The notes under the pieces: model-generated
What the model was told of the DNA's origin: nothing
What the model saw: the letters and a program-made list of their open reading frames with translations, nothing else
Database searches by the model: none
Assembly: GCA_030737875.1 (NCBI GenBank)
Contig: CM060921.1
Location: forward strand, 405,954,192 to 406,018,191
DNA length: 64,000 bases
Direction: 5' to 3'
Origin: Allium sativum
Lineage: Eukaryota > Streptophyta > Magnoliopsida > Asparagales > Amaryllidaceae
Translations under genes and position numbers: made by a program
Part shown: piece after piece, positions 44,561 through 55,749 of the stretch
How positions within the stretch are numbered: the stretch's first letter is position 1
Layout: the number at the start of each line of letters is the position of its first letter

Positions 44561-45810
44561 CCCGTGGAGGTCCTTTTAAATCCTAGTGCTGATGATACTG
44601 ATGTTGATTGGGTCATGGAAACTGCTGGAGAGCACGAATCATGGATGACTCCAATAAAAGAGTACTTCCTCAATGGGAGGCTTCCAATAGACCTGAAGAA
44701 ACGAAAGAAACTACTGCGGAAAGTCCCTTTGTTTCTCATGCAGGATGGTCGTTTATACAGGTCGAGCTTCTCTATGCCTTTGCTACGATGTGTTACCAGA
44801 GATGAATCTAGGACAATTTTGGCAAAATTGCATGGAGGTGAATGCAGAGGACATTCAGGTGGTCAAACATTGGCCAAAAAGATTCTTCGATATGGTTATT
44901 TCTGGCTTGAGCGAAACCGAGACTCTGCAGGATACACCAGAAAATGTGACAGATGCCAAAGGTTCGTCAAGATTCCACAAGCACCATCCACAGAATTAAC
45001 TCAAATTGTCAGCCCGTGGCCAATTGTTGTTTGAGGAATTGATCTGATTGGAGCATTAGCGACTGCTAAATCCAGCATGAAATATGCCAATGTTGTCGTT
45101 GATTATTTCACTAAGTGGGCCAAAGCAGAGCCACTTGCCACCGTTGTCTTAAAGAAAGCTATTAACTTCGTGTTAAAAAATATTATTTGCAGGTTTGGTG
45201 TACCTCAAAAGATAATAACGGACAATGGAACTTAGTTTGAGAGTGAAGAATTCAAGGGTTTCTGTGCGAAGTACAAGATTTAGAAGAGCGCCGCAGTTGT
45301 GGCACATCCACAGTAAAAATAGGAAGTGGAAGCAGTGGAAAAATTATCAAATCAGCCATCAAAAAGCGACTGGAGAAGGATAAAGGTGTTTGGGCAGATA
45401 AGCTGCCGCTTGCACTACGGGTATACCGAACGATTCACAAATCTGCAACTGGGCACACACCATTCTCTTTGGCATTTGGCTCTGAAGCAATGATCCCTAT
45501 AGAATTGGAAGTTCCCACACATCAAAGAATTCACTTCAATCAAGCAGAAAACGAACAACTATAATTGGAAGCTCTTGATCATTTTGAAGAGAAAAGAGAC
45601 GAAGCCGAGCTTCGAATTGCAGCACACCAGAAAAGGATAGTCAGAAACTTCAACACCAAAGTCTGACAGAGAACTTTTGAAGTAGGAGACCTCGTGTTAA
45701 AGCGGGTGATGACTGGCACTGGAGTATTTAGGCCTAATTGGGAAGGACTTACATCATCAGCCAAAAGCTCTTGGATGGCACATTCAAGTTATCAATGGTT
45801 GATAGAGTTC
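44561..45810 (+). pseudogene. Tat integrase, broken
   Basis: The frame to 45034 includes the HHCC zinc-binding region (LHGGECRGHSGGQTLAKKI.. CDRCQRFVKIP). The catalytic core follows with stops: GIDLIGALATAKSS and VVVDYFTKWAKAEPL; VPQKIITDNGT with stop for Gln and then FESEEFKGF; then HPQ and VEAVEKL. The C-terminal part with LRIAAHQKR-like and FEVGDLVL-like blocks ends by about 45720. Many stops are Trp or Gln codons changed by one transition. Confidence 0.82.
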
Positions 45811-46229
45811 CAATACCGAGAGCATGGAATAGTGACCATTTGTGTCGATATTTTACTTAGAGCATTGTTCTATTCTTGTGAAAAAGGTTGTAATTTTTCT
45901 TGCAAGTATGAACCTTCCATGTTTAAAGGGGGTATTGTAATTGAACATCATCTCTATTAATGAATGTCTGCACCTGCTTATCTCAATCATATGTTTGCAA
46001 ATTTTTGTTAAATAATTCAAAAAATTACTAAAAATCGATTTAACATTGCAGGTTATTTAAAAGATGTTCGCTCTCTCACGATTCGATAGGACCTGTTGAC
46101 CCCTACAAGTCATTCAAACAAAGACAACTCAAGTGTCGAGTGTCACAAACATCATTCTGAACATATGCGAGGATGTAATGCATCGCCTTGTAGATCGAAA
46201 GGGGGAGTCACTAAGAGTCAAGCAGCAAA

Positions 46230-46990
46230 AAGCGCGGCAAGCGAACACAAAAACCAAAGACCTATCCGAGGGAACCCAATGAAGTCTCCGACGCCTGATT
46301 TACTCGGTTGGATTGTAGACAAACGTTGGGCTAAACCAAAGACCTCTCAAGGGGCACCCAATGAAGCATTTGATGCCTAATTTACTCAGCTAGGTTGTAG
46401 AGAACGTTGGGCTAAACAAAAGTCCTCCCAAAGTGAGGCAAAAGTCCTCCCAAAGTGAGGCGAAAAGTCTTCCCAAAGTGAGGCAAAATTCCTCCCAAAG
46501 TAAGGCACCTAAACCCAAGACCTCCTAGAGGGGCACCCAATAAGATCGCCAGTGCCTGATTTACTCGGCCCAATTGTGACAAATATTGGGCGTAAATAAA
46601 ATACCTCCCAAACGGGGGAACCTAAAGCCAAGACCTTCCAGAGGGACACCTAATAAGATCGCTAGTGCCTGATTTTCTCGGCCTTATTATGACAAATATT
46701 GGGTCTAAATATAAGACCTCCCAAGCGGAAGCACATAAACCAAAGACCTCCTAGAGGGGAACCTAATGAGATTGCCAGTGCCTGATTTACTCAGCTCGAT
46801 TGCGGCGAATATTGGGCATAAATATAAGATATCCCAAATAGGGGAACATAACTAAAGACCTCTCTGGAGGCACCCAATAAGTCGATAAAATCAATTCGCT
46901 CGATGCATCGTTGGAATTGGGCTAAACCAAAGACCTCCCCAAGTGGGGGCACAGGAACTAAAGGTTCCCAAGAGGAACCACTTGATCAAC
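46230..46990 (+). repeat. Tandem repeats 3' of Tat pol (113-bp and 21-bp units)
   Basis: 'agtgcctgatt' recurs at 46551, 46664 and 46777 (113-base spacing), with related 'gcctgatttactcgg' units upstream at about 46293 and 46374. Each unit carries AAGACCTCC and GGGCACCCAAT-type blocks. A 21-bp unit (AAAGTCCTCCCAAAGTGAGGC) repeats four times at about 46418-46503. Tat elements often have such arrays downstream of pol. Confidence 0.85.
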
Positions 46991-47525
46991 TACTAAAGTC
47001 GAGTTTCCTAACGCGTCGACAGGCTCAGAAGCTCTACACACGCTGGCAAAAACAAAAAGATGTCGCCAACAAAGTTGAAAACTTCTAGTGCATCAATAAA
47101 AATCAAAGAAACTCGGCAAAGTCGGTCACATCTAGCTTATGCAGTTCATGATCACTTATGGTATGAGGGCAACAAAACCACATTAGAATGGAATAATGCT
47201 TAGAAAACATACCACAAGCTCATCGCGATATCGCAATAAACAAAAGACTTGTACTTTACAAAGAAGTGAATACATGAAAATACATAAGCTAAAGTACAAC
47301 AAACAAAAAGTAGTTTCATTCACTTCATTAAGAATGCTTTTACAAAGTTCAAAAGCGAGGACCGGCACTCACACAAAATTCAATCAAAAGAAACTACAAA
47401 CAATAATGCTAAACAAGTAGAATAAGCAGTCAAACATCTCAATCCTTCTTCTTCCCACATTTAGAATAACTACCCTACTTTAATGGAAGTTTACCAGGTC
47501 TGGTCGAAGGCGTTTTGATGATGGA

Positions 47526-50500
47526 CTAACTCGCATCTTTATCTTCTTCATCATCTTTTGGAATGTCAAGAGAAGGCGAAACATGTGTCTTCTTATGGAC
47601 ACTACATTTCCTCCTACGTCTTTTTGATGGAGACTTAATGTTTTTCTTCAAATGGTCCTTAACCTCATTCTCCGGGCTCTCTTCTGGTTCTTCGACGTCT
47701 TCTATCCCCCCTCCAGATAAGACGGTCAGGTCATCTAAATCATGAAGTGCACAATGTTCTCTGATTGTGACCCAGACTGAGAAGCAGAAGCGGGGGTAGA
47801 CTCGAGAGTTAAGGAAGGATTTCCTAGCAGAGGGGTAACAACCCAAGCACTTGTTGTCACTTGTATAGAAGGAGTGAAGATATCTTGAGTTCCCGTCCCT
47901 CCAGGAACGACAGGAGAAGGCTTCATAATATCCATGCCTAATTCAGATGAATAATAATCAAGGAATTCATCGTACCCATATGGAGTGAATAAGAAGTATG
48001 ATATGACTAGATGAATGCCGGTTTTACCTGAGATGAGAGGGCTTCTGACGTTTACTTCATAGGCATTTGTGTTGTCATCGTTGTCTTCATTTCCTTTAAA
48101 ATGTTCCTCAATGACCTCTTTATTTTCATCAAGACTAGTAGTGGGCTCAGTAGAAGGCACAACATGAGACTTGGGATCTGAAACATTGGCATCAGTGGAA
48201 GTAGTGTCGGCAGTGGCAGCAGCGGTGTCTGGGACATGTTCCCTAGAAGATCCGACTCCAACCACTAAAGCATGCTCTTTCCTGAGCTCTTCCTTTCCCT
48301 TGCAAGGGTAGTGCGAGATTCATTATCCACATAATGCTCCAAAAGCTCATCTTCTATAGAACCACTACCCTCGAATTCGCAAAAATTGCCTCCTAAACCT
48401 CAGCCAGAGTAATCAGAAACTTATCTTCCAGGAAAGATAAACTTCTACGCCCCATAACACTGAGAGTGTAAAATTTAAATAAAATAGGGTTGAATCCCGC
48501 TTTGGTCTTAGCACGTGGTTGCTCAGCAGCCACCTTATCCGAAAGAGCTTGATCCCTCTCTCGCTCAAGTTCTTCCACACTGGCTTTAGCAAAGAAATTT
48601 CTAACTCCTGAGAATTAATTTTTATCTACAGATTTGCAGTGCTTTCTCGATAAGTTTCAATGACTTTCTGCTCCATGGCCAATATGTCTTCGGCATTCTT
48701 TTAGGCTGAGTGAGCATCCTTAACCTAAGTGGTTAGCATGATTTCCCTCTGCTTGTTAGGAAGAAGCAACAGCAGTAAACTCTTCCTTGATCCTCTTATT
48801 TTCAGCCTCCAGCTCCTCATTCCTCTTAGAAAGAAATTCCATGTCAGTATCGCGTGCCTTGAGTGTTCTATCGCATTAGACCATGTCGTTCTCCATTGTC
48901 AGCTGGGCCTCATAATTTAGTTTATTAACTCTTTGAATCTCATCAACCAGCTTTTTCCAATTGGTCAGCCTCTTTACATCATCTTTCATCGTCTCAAGAT
49001 CCCTAAGCACTACCTGTTTATCCACTGGATTTATGTTCAAGTCAAAGCGAACACCTCTTAAAAACCAATAGGGAAATCATGTAGAGTGTTTGTAGGCACT
49101 GACAGGAGAGAGTAGGGTGTTCTTTGAATGATTTGGCAGATGTCAATAGGAGGGGAAGTAGCAACTAGAGGTGCAATTGGTTTAAAGCTTGTGGAAGTTT
49201 GAACAATAGAAACTGGATCCTTGTCGGTTCTGACACGTTTATATGAATCATCCCCACCATGATCCTTTTCCTTGTCATCCCTTTTCTTCCTCTTCTTCAC
49301 GTCTTCTTCCTCCTATCTGCCCTAGTCATGATAATCGCCACAGGATTTCCTACTCCGCTTATCTCTATCCCGTCGGTCGCGTTCCTCTTGGGTTTTTCTT
49401 GCCCTTCTTTCTTCGTCAATCTCCCTATAAGTACGAGAAGGAACATAGCGTCGCTGCTTATAAGAACCCGTGTAGCGGCTGAAGTCATCCAGATATGAAC
49501 GAGTTATGGCTTGACCAGAAACAAAGGAGAACGAGAGTTCAGTGTTTAAAGCAGGAAATAATGGGGCAAGACAGAATACAAATGCAAGATATCAAAAGCC
49601 CTAAGTGTGTGTTATGTGTAATTTAACGTGCATCAAACAATGAACCACTCGTCGTTTTCGGACTCAAAGTGGCTGCAATGCTATAAATGGATTTTCGAGA
49701 TGGAGGAGTAAGGGCCAAGTCGGAAGATGTCTTTGAAACTGATGCAGTAAATCTGGAAGTTGCAATATCACCAATAAAAAGCTCGCCTGTGGTTACAACG
49801 AGGTCGCTCAAACCCCCATATATGTCAGAAAATTCGTCCTCGATTGTGATAGGAAATATAGGGTTATGATCGCCTTTTCAACATTAGAACTGCCTTTACC
49901 CGCGATCTTTCCTTCTTCAATTTGTTCACCAATCTTTACGGGAGTTTTTCCCTCGTGATGCGTAATTTCTTTCTTGATAATGGGAGGTAGTTTAGGCTGG
50001 GTAGATGATCCAGCTTCGCCAGCAGGGTCCGAACACTTCTTTAATATGGACTCGTCGACATTATTTTTCGGTGCAACGCCCTCTCCAGAGGATATGGAAT
50101 TCGATGCTTTGGGTGTAGAACGAGGAGCATAAGAAATTTCTCGAGGAAGAAAAGATCGAGACGGGTCGAGCAACCCAAATTGACGAAAAAAAATTCTTCC
50201 TTGATCAAGAACTTTTAGTTCTCTCCTTATCGCTAATAGCCTTCAGAGTCTCAAGAGTAAATTTACAACTACTTAAGTCTTTGATCGGAGATGGCAGTTC
50301 TACAAAGGAAAGGAAAATTCAGTACATAATAATTGAGACTTAGAAAAAACTAGATGTGATGCTTTAAACAAATATGTTCACCTCCTTCCATCCAAATTCC
50401 ATAAAAGCTCTCCAGACGTCGAACATAAAAGAATTGGTTCACAAACCCAAAGCACTATCGTGTAAATTGAGAATGAGTCGACGATTTCGAGCGCCTTCGA

Positions 50501-51024
50501 CAAACACAATGGAAGGATTTTCTTTTCTCCTTTTGAATATGCATAAGTAGAAGATGTCCTCAAAAGTAAGCAAACAATGAACTGTCCTCATAAAAAATAC
50601 GCATAGCCCTATTAGGATGGCATAGCCATTCGGGCGCAGCTGAAAGAGGGCAATCGCTAAGTGTCAAAGAACCATCCGTAGAAACAGATTGAAAGAAGGA
50701 ATCTATCCACCCATGCACATTTGTCTATTAACTGCAATAAAGCCAAAGGGCGGACGGTCAGCAAACTCCTCTTTCCCCGGTAATCTTGCATCAGTTTCGG
50801 GAATGCTAAATTAAGCGCATATTTTCTTAAAAGCACGTAGATTTAGCATTGAAAGAGCATCTCTCTGGTGGATTGTCTACAGGACGGGGAATAGGAAAAG
50901 GTTGATGTGCTTCCAACCCTGAAGCTGCAGTCGTTCAAGCTTCAGAAACTTAAGTAGAAACTCCAGTTTGAGAAGAAGTAGTTTTCACTTTAGAATGATG
51001 ACGAGTCGTCTATTGAGTATCCAT
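47526..51024 (-). pseudogene. Antisense ORF of Tat element, broken
   Basis: On the minus strand an ATG at 51024 opens MDTQ, and the frame can be followed for more than 80 codons through TAG/TAA/TGA codons, including HQPFPIPRPVDNPPERC. Further pieces in order: 50563-50378; 50173-49808 (LDPSRSFLPREIS.., KIGEQIEEGKIAGKG); 49300-49058 (basic KKRKKRDDKEKDHGGDD); 48578-48393 (ELERERDQALSDKVAAEQ, coiled-coil-like); 48265-47735 and 47846-47526 (acidic, Ser/Thr-rich, then KRRRRKCS). Antisense frames here are known in Tat-lineage elements; the function is unknown. The colinear pieces suggest one long protein now broken. Confidence 0.6.
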
Positions 51025-51025
51025 T

Positions 51026-51885
51026 CTACACAAGGAATCTCATTTTTAAATAATTTACAGGTATGCATTTCCTAAAGTGTGAAGTGATGTGCAAAATTAT
51101 ATAAGTTATTGAAGACGAAGCTTAAAATCTGTAACCGGCGTGTGTCGATTAACCGATCTCAAGCGTCGCCGCGAATTCAAATTAGAATGTCGTGTCTATG
51201 CAAGGGATGTTCGACAATTTATAAATGGTTGAACGAAACAATTTTGTATAGGCACTCCATTCAATTCAAGTCAAGAAATTCACTGTAGTTCATTTTGAAT
51301 AATTAAACTAATCTATCGTTGACGTGGGTAATCAACGACAAAAAATTCACCCAAAATGGTGCAAGTATTCTTGTTATTATAGGACATCAACAAAAGAGGC
51401 TGATTCAATTGGTTTGATCGTTTTCAACTTGGATTGCTCAAAAACTAACAATATTAGCGACTGTTTTCACCCTTATTAAGGCAATTTCGGGTCTAGCGGT
51501 CCACAATCGGAGTAAAATCAACAACCAGAAACAATAATGCAACTAAGGTATGCGACCCATGGAAAGTCACGGTCCATCGATCAACAACCAAAAATCGATT
51601 CAACGCAATTCTCCAAATCATCAAGCTAAACTCGAAGCGTCGTCTATCAAAATCATGCAAAAATGAAGAGATCCTAACGGGACAACCAATTGAAAAAGAA
51701 GTTTGCACATCGTCCTCAAGCCATAAACAATTGTCGTACCAAAAATACAAGTTATTACACAAAAATTCGAGACACAATTCATCAGTACACATAATTAACA
51801 AAAGAATTCGCCAATAGCTCTAAAAACCCTAAGTATTCGATATGCCAAAGATCAACTTAGCACGAAATTCAAAGATCACAAACAC
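51026..51885 (-). other. Possible leader intron of the antisense transcript
   Basis: On the minus strand CGCAG|GTGTTTGTG at 51885 could be a donor, and CCTTGTGTAG|A at 51026 an acceptor placed one base before the ATG at 51024. The stretch between has no convincing ORF. This rests on consensus match and position only. Confidence 0.35.
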
Positions 51886-52216
51886 CTGCGATGATTGGTG
51901 ATGATCAGAGATTATCAAATCTCAGCGTCGAAAGGGTGCAAGAGCTTCGTGAAACCGTGGCGATTCGGATTTGAGGATAGTCACAAACGAGTTTGAATTG
52001 AACGAAATAGCAGTGAAGACTAAACTCGAGGAAAGATTGATGTGTTTGGTGATGCTCTGATGAGTGGCAGCACTTGGAGCAACATCGATGTTGATTGATC
52101 AATGGTAAAGTACCTAATTCAAGCAAAAGAAAATTCTCTTTTTAGATTTCGACCATTAAAGTGTTTCTCAACGAATAAAATAAAGATAGAAGAAAGAATA
52201 ATGGATCTGAAAGGAA

Positions 52217-52226
52217 GTATATAGAG
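52217..52226 (-). promoter_or_regulatory. Possible TATA box for the antisense transcript
   Basis: On the minus strand CTCTATATACTTCC lies upstream of the putative leader exon. The same site is kept in the duplicated copy at about 54022-54031. It is an inference only. Confidence 0.3.
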
Positions 52227-52371
52227 GATTTTGGAAAGATGCACGCAATCCGTTGGATTAGGTCATACACAATCCATCCAATAAAGGTCACTCGTGATCC
52301 ATAAATAACCATCAGGACCGTTGATTTCGAAGCTAATATTTTCTTCAATAACATGAAATTCAAGGGGCAAA

Positions 52372-53387
52372 TGTTAACCCTGTTTAAATAGCCTTCGATC
52401 TAAAAAATAACACAAAAGTGATGGATTGGCCTAAAGTATGGATCGGGTCGTGATAAAATGGATCATAACATAAATAATGATCAGTAAATAATGGATGGGT
52501 CAGTGATGCAAATGGGTCGGTGGTGCAACTAATCGTGGTGCAGACAAAAGGCATTGGATCGGCTAAAAGCATGGACCGAGTCATGGTTTAAGTGATGGAA
52601 TGGGTAAATCCGATGGGTCGTATGCATGTTTGGTTCGTGGTAACGTGGATCATGCGCATGTATGGATCTCTTATACATATGGACCGATCATGATCCAGGC
52701 ATCAGAATACATGAGTTAGGTCAAGCAAACTTGCATTAATAACATGATGGATCACAATATGAATGGATCGATTAGAAAATCATGGATCAGTCAAGCTTTA
52801 TGACGGGTCCTGGCAAAACAAGAAAGCAACAATGCTTTAGACCGTGGACCGTCAGTGCCTATGGATCGCCAGTCGAAAATGATGGACCGCAAGTCGTGGT
52901 TTAAGGACCGTAAACATCTCAATTCAAACTCCATGACACTCCTATCACCGCCTATAAATACCATACCACTTCACACATAAAAGGGGTTAAAATTTATCCC
53001 GCCGAAGCTGTGCCATTATTGATCTCAAGCTTCTCAAAAATCATTCTTTTATAGAATCCATCGAACTTTTTCACCGAGCTCGATTATCGAGATCAATTCC
53101 GATAATCATTGATCTTTATGGAATTCGAGTGTGTTTCTACTGTGGAATTAGAGAACCATTGTGTAAATCATCCAGAAAAGTTGTAAAAAATCAAATTTGA
53201 AATTTGTAATGGAGAAATCAATAAAGTGTGCATTTAAAGTGGATGTAGGCCTAAATAGCGGCTGAACCACTATAAATCATGTGTTCTGCTTTACTTTTCT
53301 ATTGTTCAATGCTTTTCTTCTTGTTTATATACAATCGAAAGGTGTTTTTACATCTCTCTGGTTGTTATTCAGTTTTCGGTGTAACCA
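52372..53387 (+). mobile_element. 3' LTR of Tat element
   Basis: TGTTAACCCTG..GGTGTAACCA, preceded by a PPT-like TTCAAGGGGCAAA (52359-52371) and followed by TSD ATCTA. TATA box at 52953. Confidence 0.9.
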
Positions 53388-53840
53388 ATCTATGTGATAA
53401 AATTCTATGGCATTATGATTTTCAGCAAAAAGCAATTCTGTTTGATAAAATGCCTATATCGATTTCGGTTGATCTGAGTGTTTTTCCTCCTCTCCCTAAA
53501 CTATTTTCACTTAAAGAACATTGCTTTCATTTCTGTATAACTTTTTTGCAGTTGAAAAATAACCTTTTTCCAATATTGTTGGTTTTTTGGTTCGGGTGTG
53601 TTTAAAATGTTTGATAAAATTCTTTTACATTTTGACGCATTGAATTCTTATACCATCCACAATTCCTTTTTTGGATCATTAAATCCATCTGATAACCTCA
53701 TTGTTGGCTTTGTGAATTCCTCTTTTAAAACTACCTTTCCTTCCAAGATCCAATTTTCAAACCCCAACTGTTTTTCTTATTTATCCACCTCGGAGAAAAC
53801 TGCTGCATCGGACATATTCATACTTGCTAAGAAAACGTTT
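53388..53840 (+). pseudogene. L1 LINE ORF1 segment (first copy)
   Basis: From 53393 the frame continues the LINE frame interrupted at 39033 (DKILWHYDFQQKAILFDKMP, VFPPLPKLFSLKEH) to a TAA at 53605. A second frame, 53598-53855, follows (MFDKILLHFDALNSYTIHNS). It is repeated at 55755-56205 with about the same reading. No match to a named domain is recognised; position between LINE zinc knuckles and ORF2 is the basis for the call. Confidence 0.6.
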
Positions 53841-54174
53841 CGATGTGTTTGGTGATGCTCTGATGATTGGTAGCACTTGGAGCAACGTCGCTGCTGATTG
53901 ATCAATGGTAGAGCAGTTGATTCAAGCCAAAGAAATTGCTCTTTTTAGGTTTCAACCATCAAAGTGTATCTCAGCAAATAAAATAAAGATAGAAGAAAGA
54001 ATAATGGATCTGAAAGGAAGTATATAGTGGCTTTTGGAAAGATGCACGCGATCCGTTGGATTAGGTTATCCACGATCCATACAATAAAGGTCACTCGTGA
54101 TACATAAAGAACCATTAGGACCGGTGATTTCGAAGCTCATATTTTCTTCAATAACATGAAATTCGAGGGGCTAA

Positions 54175-55749
54175 TGTTAACCCGGTTTAAATAGCCTTCA
54201 ATCTAGAAAATAAGACACAAGTGATGGATTGGCCTAAAGTATGGATCGGGTCGTGATAACATGGATCATGACATAAATAATGGATCGGTAAATATTAGAT
54301 GGGTCGTTATGCCAATGGGTCGATGGTGCAACTGATCATGGTGCAGACAAAAGGCATTAGATCGATCGAATAAAAGCATGGATCGAGTCATGGTTTAAGT
54401 GACGGACCGACTAAATCCGATGAATTTGATGGATTGTATGCATGTTTGGCCCATGGTAACGTGGATCGTGCACATTGTTGGATCTATTATACATATGGAT
54501 CACTCACGATCCAGGCATTAGAAGACATGAGTCAGGTCAAGCAAACTCGCACTAGTAACTTGATGGATCACAATATGAATGTATCGATTAGAAAATCATG
54601 GATCGGTCATGCTTTATGATGGGTCCTGCAAAACAAGAAAGCAACAATGCTTTAGGCCATCGACCGCCGGTGCCTATGGATCGCTGGTCGGAAATGATGG
54701 ACCGCAAATTGTGGTTTAAGGACCGTAAACATCTCAATTCAAACTCCATGACACTCCTATCTCCGCCTATAAATACCAGACCCACATAAAAGGGGTTAGA
54801 ATTTCTCCCACCGAAGCTGTGCCATTATTGATCTCCAGCTTCTCAAAAATCATTCTTCTATAGAATCCATCGAACTTCTTTACCGAGCTCGATTATCGAG
54901 ATCAAGTCCAATAATCATTGATCATCGTGGAATTCGAGTGTGTTTCTACCATGAAATTAGAGAATCATTGTGTAAATCATCGAGAAAAGTTGTAAATCGA
55001 GATCAAACTTGAAATTTGCAATGGAGAAATTAATGAAGTGTGCATTCAAAGTGGATGTAGGCCTAAATAGCAGCTGAACCACTATAAATCATGTCTTCTG
55101 CTTTATTTTCTATTGTTTAAGTGTGGTGTTAAGGGTACCCCAATATGTTCTTCCCTATACCACGACTAAAAAATACCACAAAAATTTGTATTACACTCTT
55201 CTTAATACCACACACTTAAAAAATAGGGGCTACCACACTGTTTTACCTTATTTCTACTTCGCTCGATTTTCATTCATTCTCATTTCTAAAACCGATCAAC
55301 GAGTTAAACCCTAGATCAATAACCGATTAACGAATTTGACAAGCCGATGAATATACAAAAACCGTGAATAAGGTTTGAATTAAGCAAACTAGAGAGAAAG
55401 TGAGAGATTAAGGTTTTCAGATCACCAAACAATTGGGAGATTACCATATGAATTTGAATTTTCCCACGAGAGATGCGAAGAAGACAGCGATTACGAGAGA
55501 TTAGGGTTTTTAGATTAGCTTAGTGCATGATTAGTTCAACAAATAATGATTGAGTGAGAGATTAGAATGGAGAGGTAATGTGGTATTAGGAAGCATACAA
55601 AATTTAATGAGTTTTATTTTTTTAATGGCGATATTAGGAAGAACATAGCCCTTAGCACCACATTTGTTTAGTGCTTTTCATCCTGTTTTCCTACAATTGA
55701 AAGGTGTTTCTACATCTCTCTGATTATTAGCCCGTTTTCGGTGTAACCA
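54175..55749 (+). mobile_element. Third Tat LTR copy, from tandem duplication, with MITE
   Basis: TGTTAACCCGG..GGTGTAACCA, homologous to 52372-53387 and carrying TATA at 54768. It has no separate internal region. It belongs to the tandem duplication and not to a second insertion, because the flanking Tat and LINE sequences are duplicated with it. Confidence 0.88.
55120..55662. mobile_element. MULE-like MITE with ~95-bp inverted repeats
   Basis: The left end GTGTGGTGTTAAGGG..ATGTTCTTCCCTA and the right end (reverse complement) GTGGTGCTAAGGG..ATGTTCTTCCTAA stay similar for about 95 bases (later blocks AATACCAC). It interrupts the Tat LTR copy; the undisturbed sequence is at about 53305. Flanks TATTGTTTA and ATTTGTTTA agree at 7 of 9 bases, fitting an 8-9-bp TSD. 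The long TIRs and TSD size suggest Mutator-like origin. No transposase is present. Confidence 0.7.

Larger units (their letters stand above)
39034..53387 (+). mobile_element. Tat-lineage Ty3 element, degraded, with antisense ORF
   Basis: LTRs at 39034-40011 and 52372-53387, TSD ATCTA. Order inside: PBS for tRNA-Lys (40015), gag (40168), protease (42027), RT (42974), RNase H (about 43700), a second archaeal-type RNase H (44162), integrase (44498 to about 45800), a tandem-repeat region (46230-46990), an antisense frame (51024 to 47526) and the 3' LTR. The second RNase H and the antisense ORF between pol and the 3' LTR are features known from Tat-lineage (Retand/Ogre-like) elements. All frames carry several stops. 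It sits inside an L1 LINE. Confidence 0.92.

Noticed and set aside
54175..55749. Independent nested solo LTR
   Set aside because: The Tat sequence before it and the LINE sequence after it are duplicated too, so a tandem duplication explains it better.
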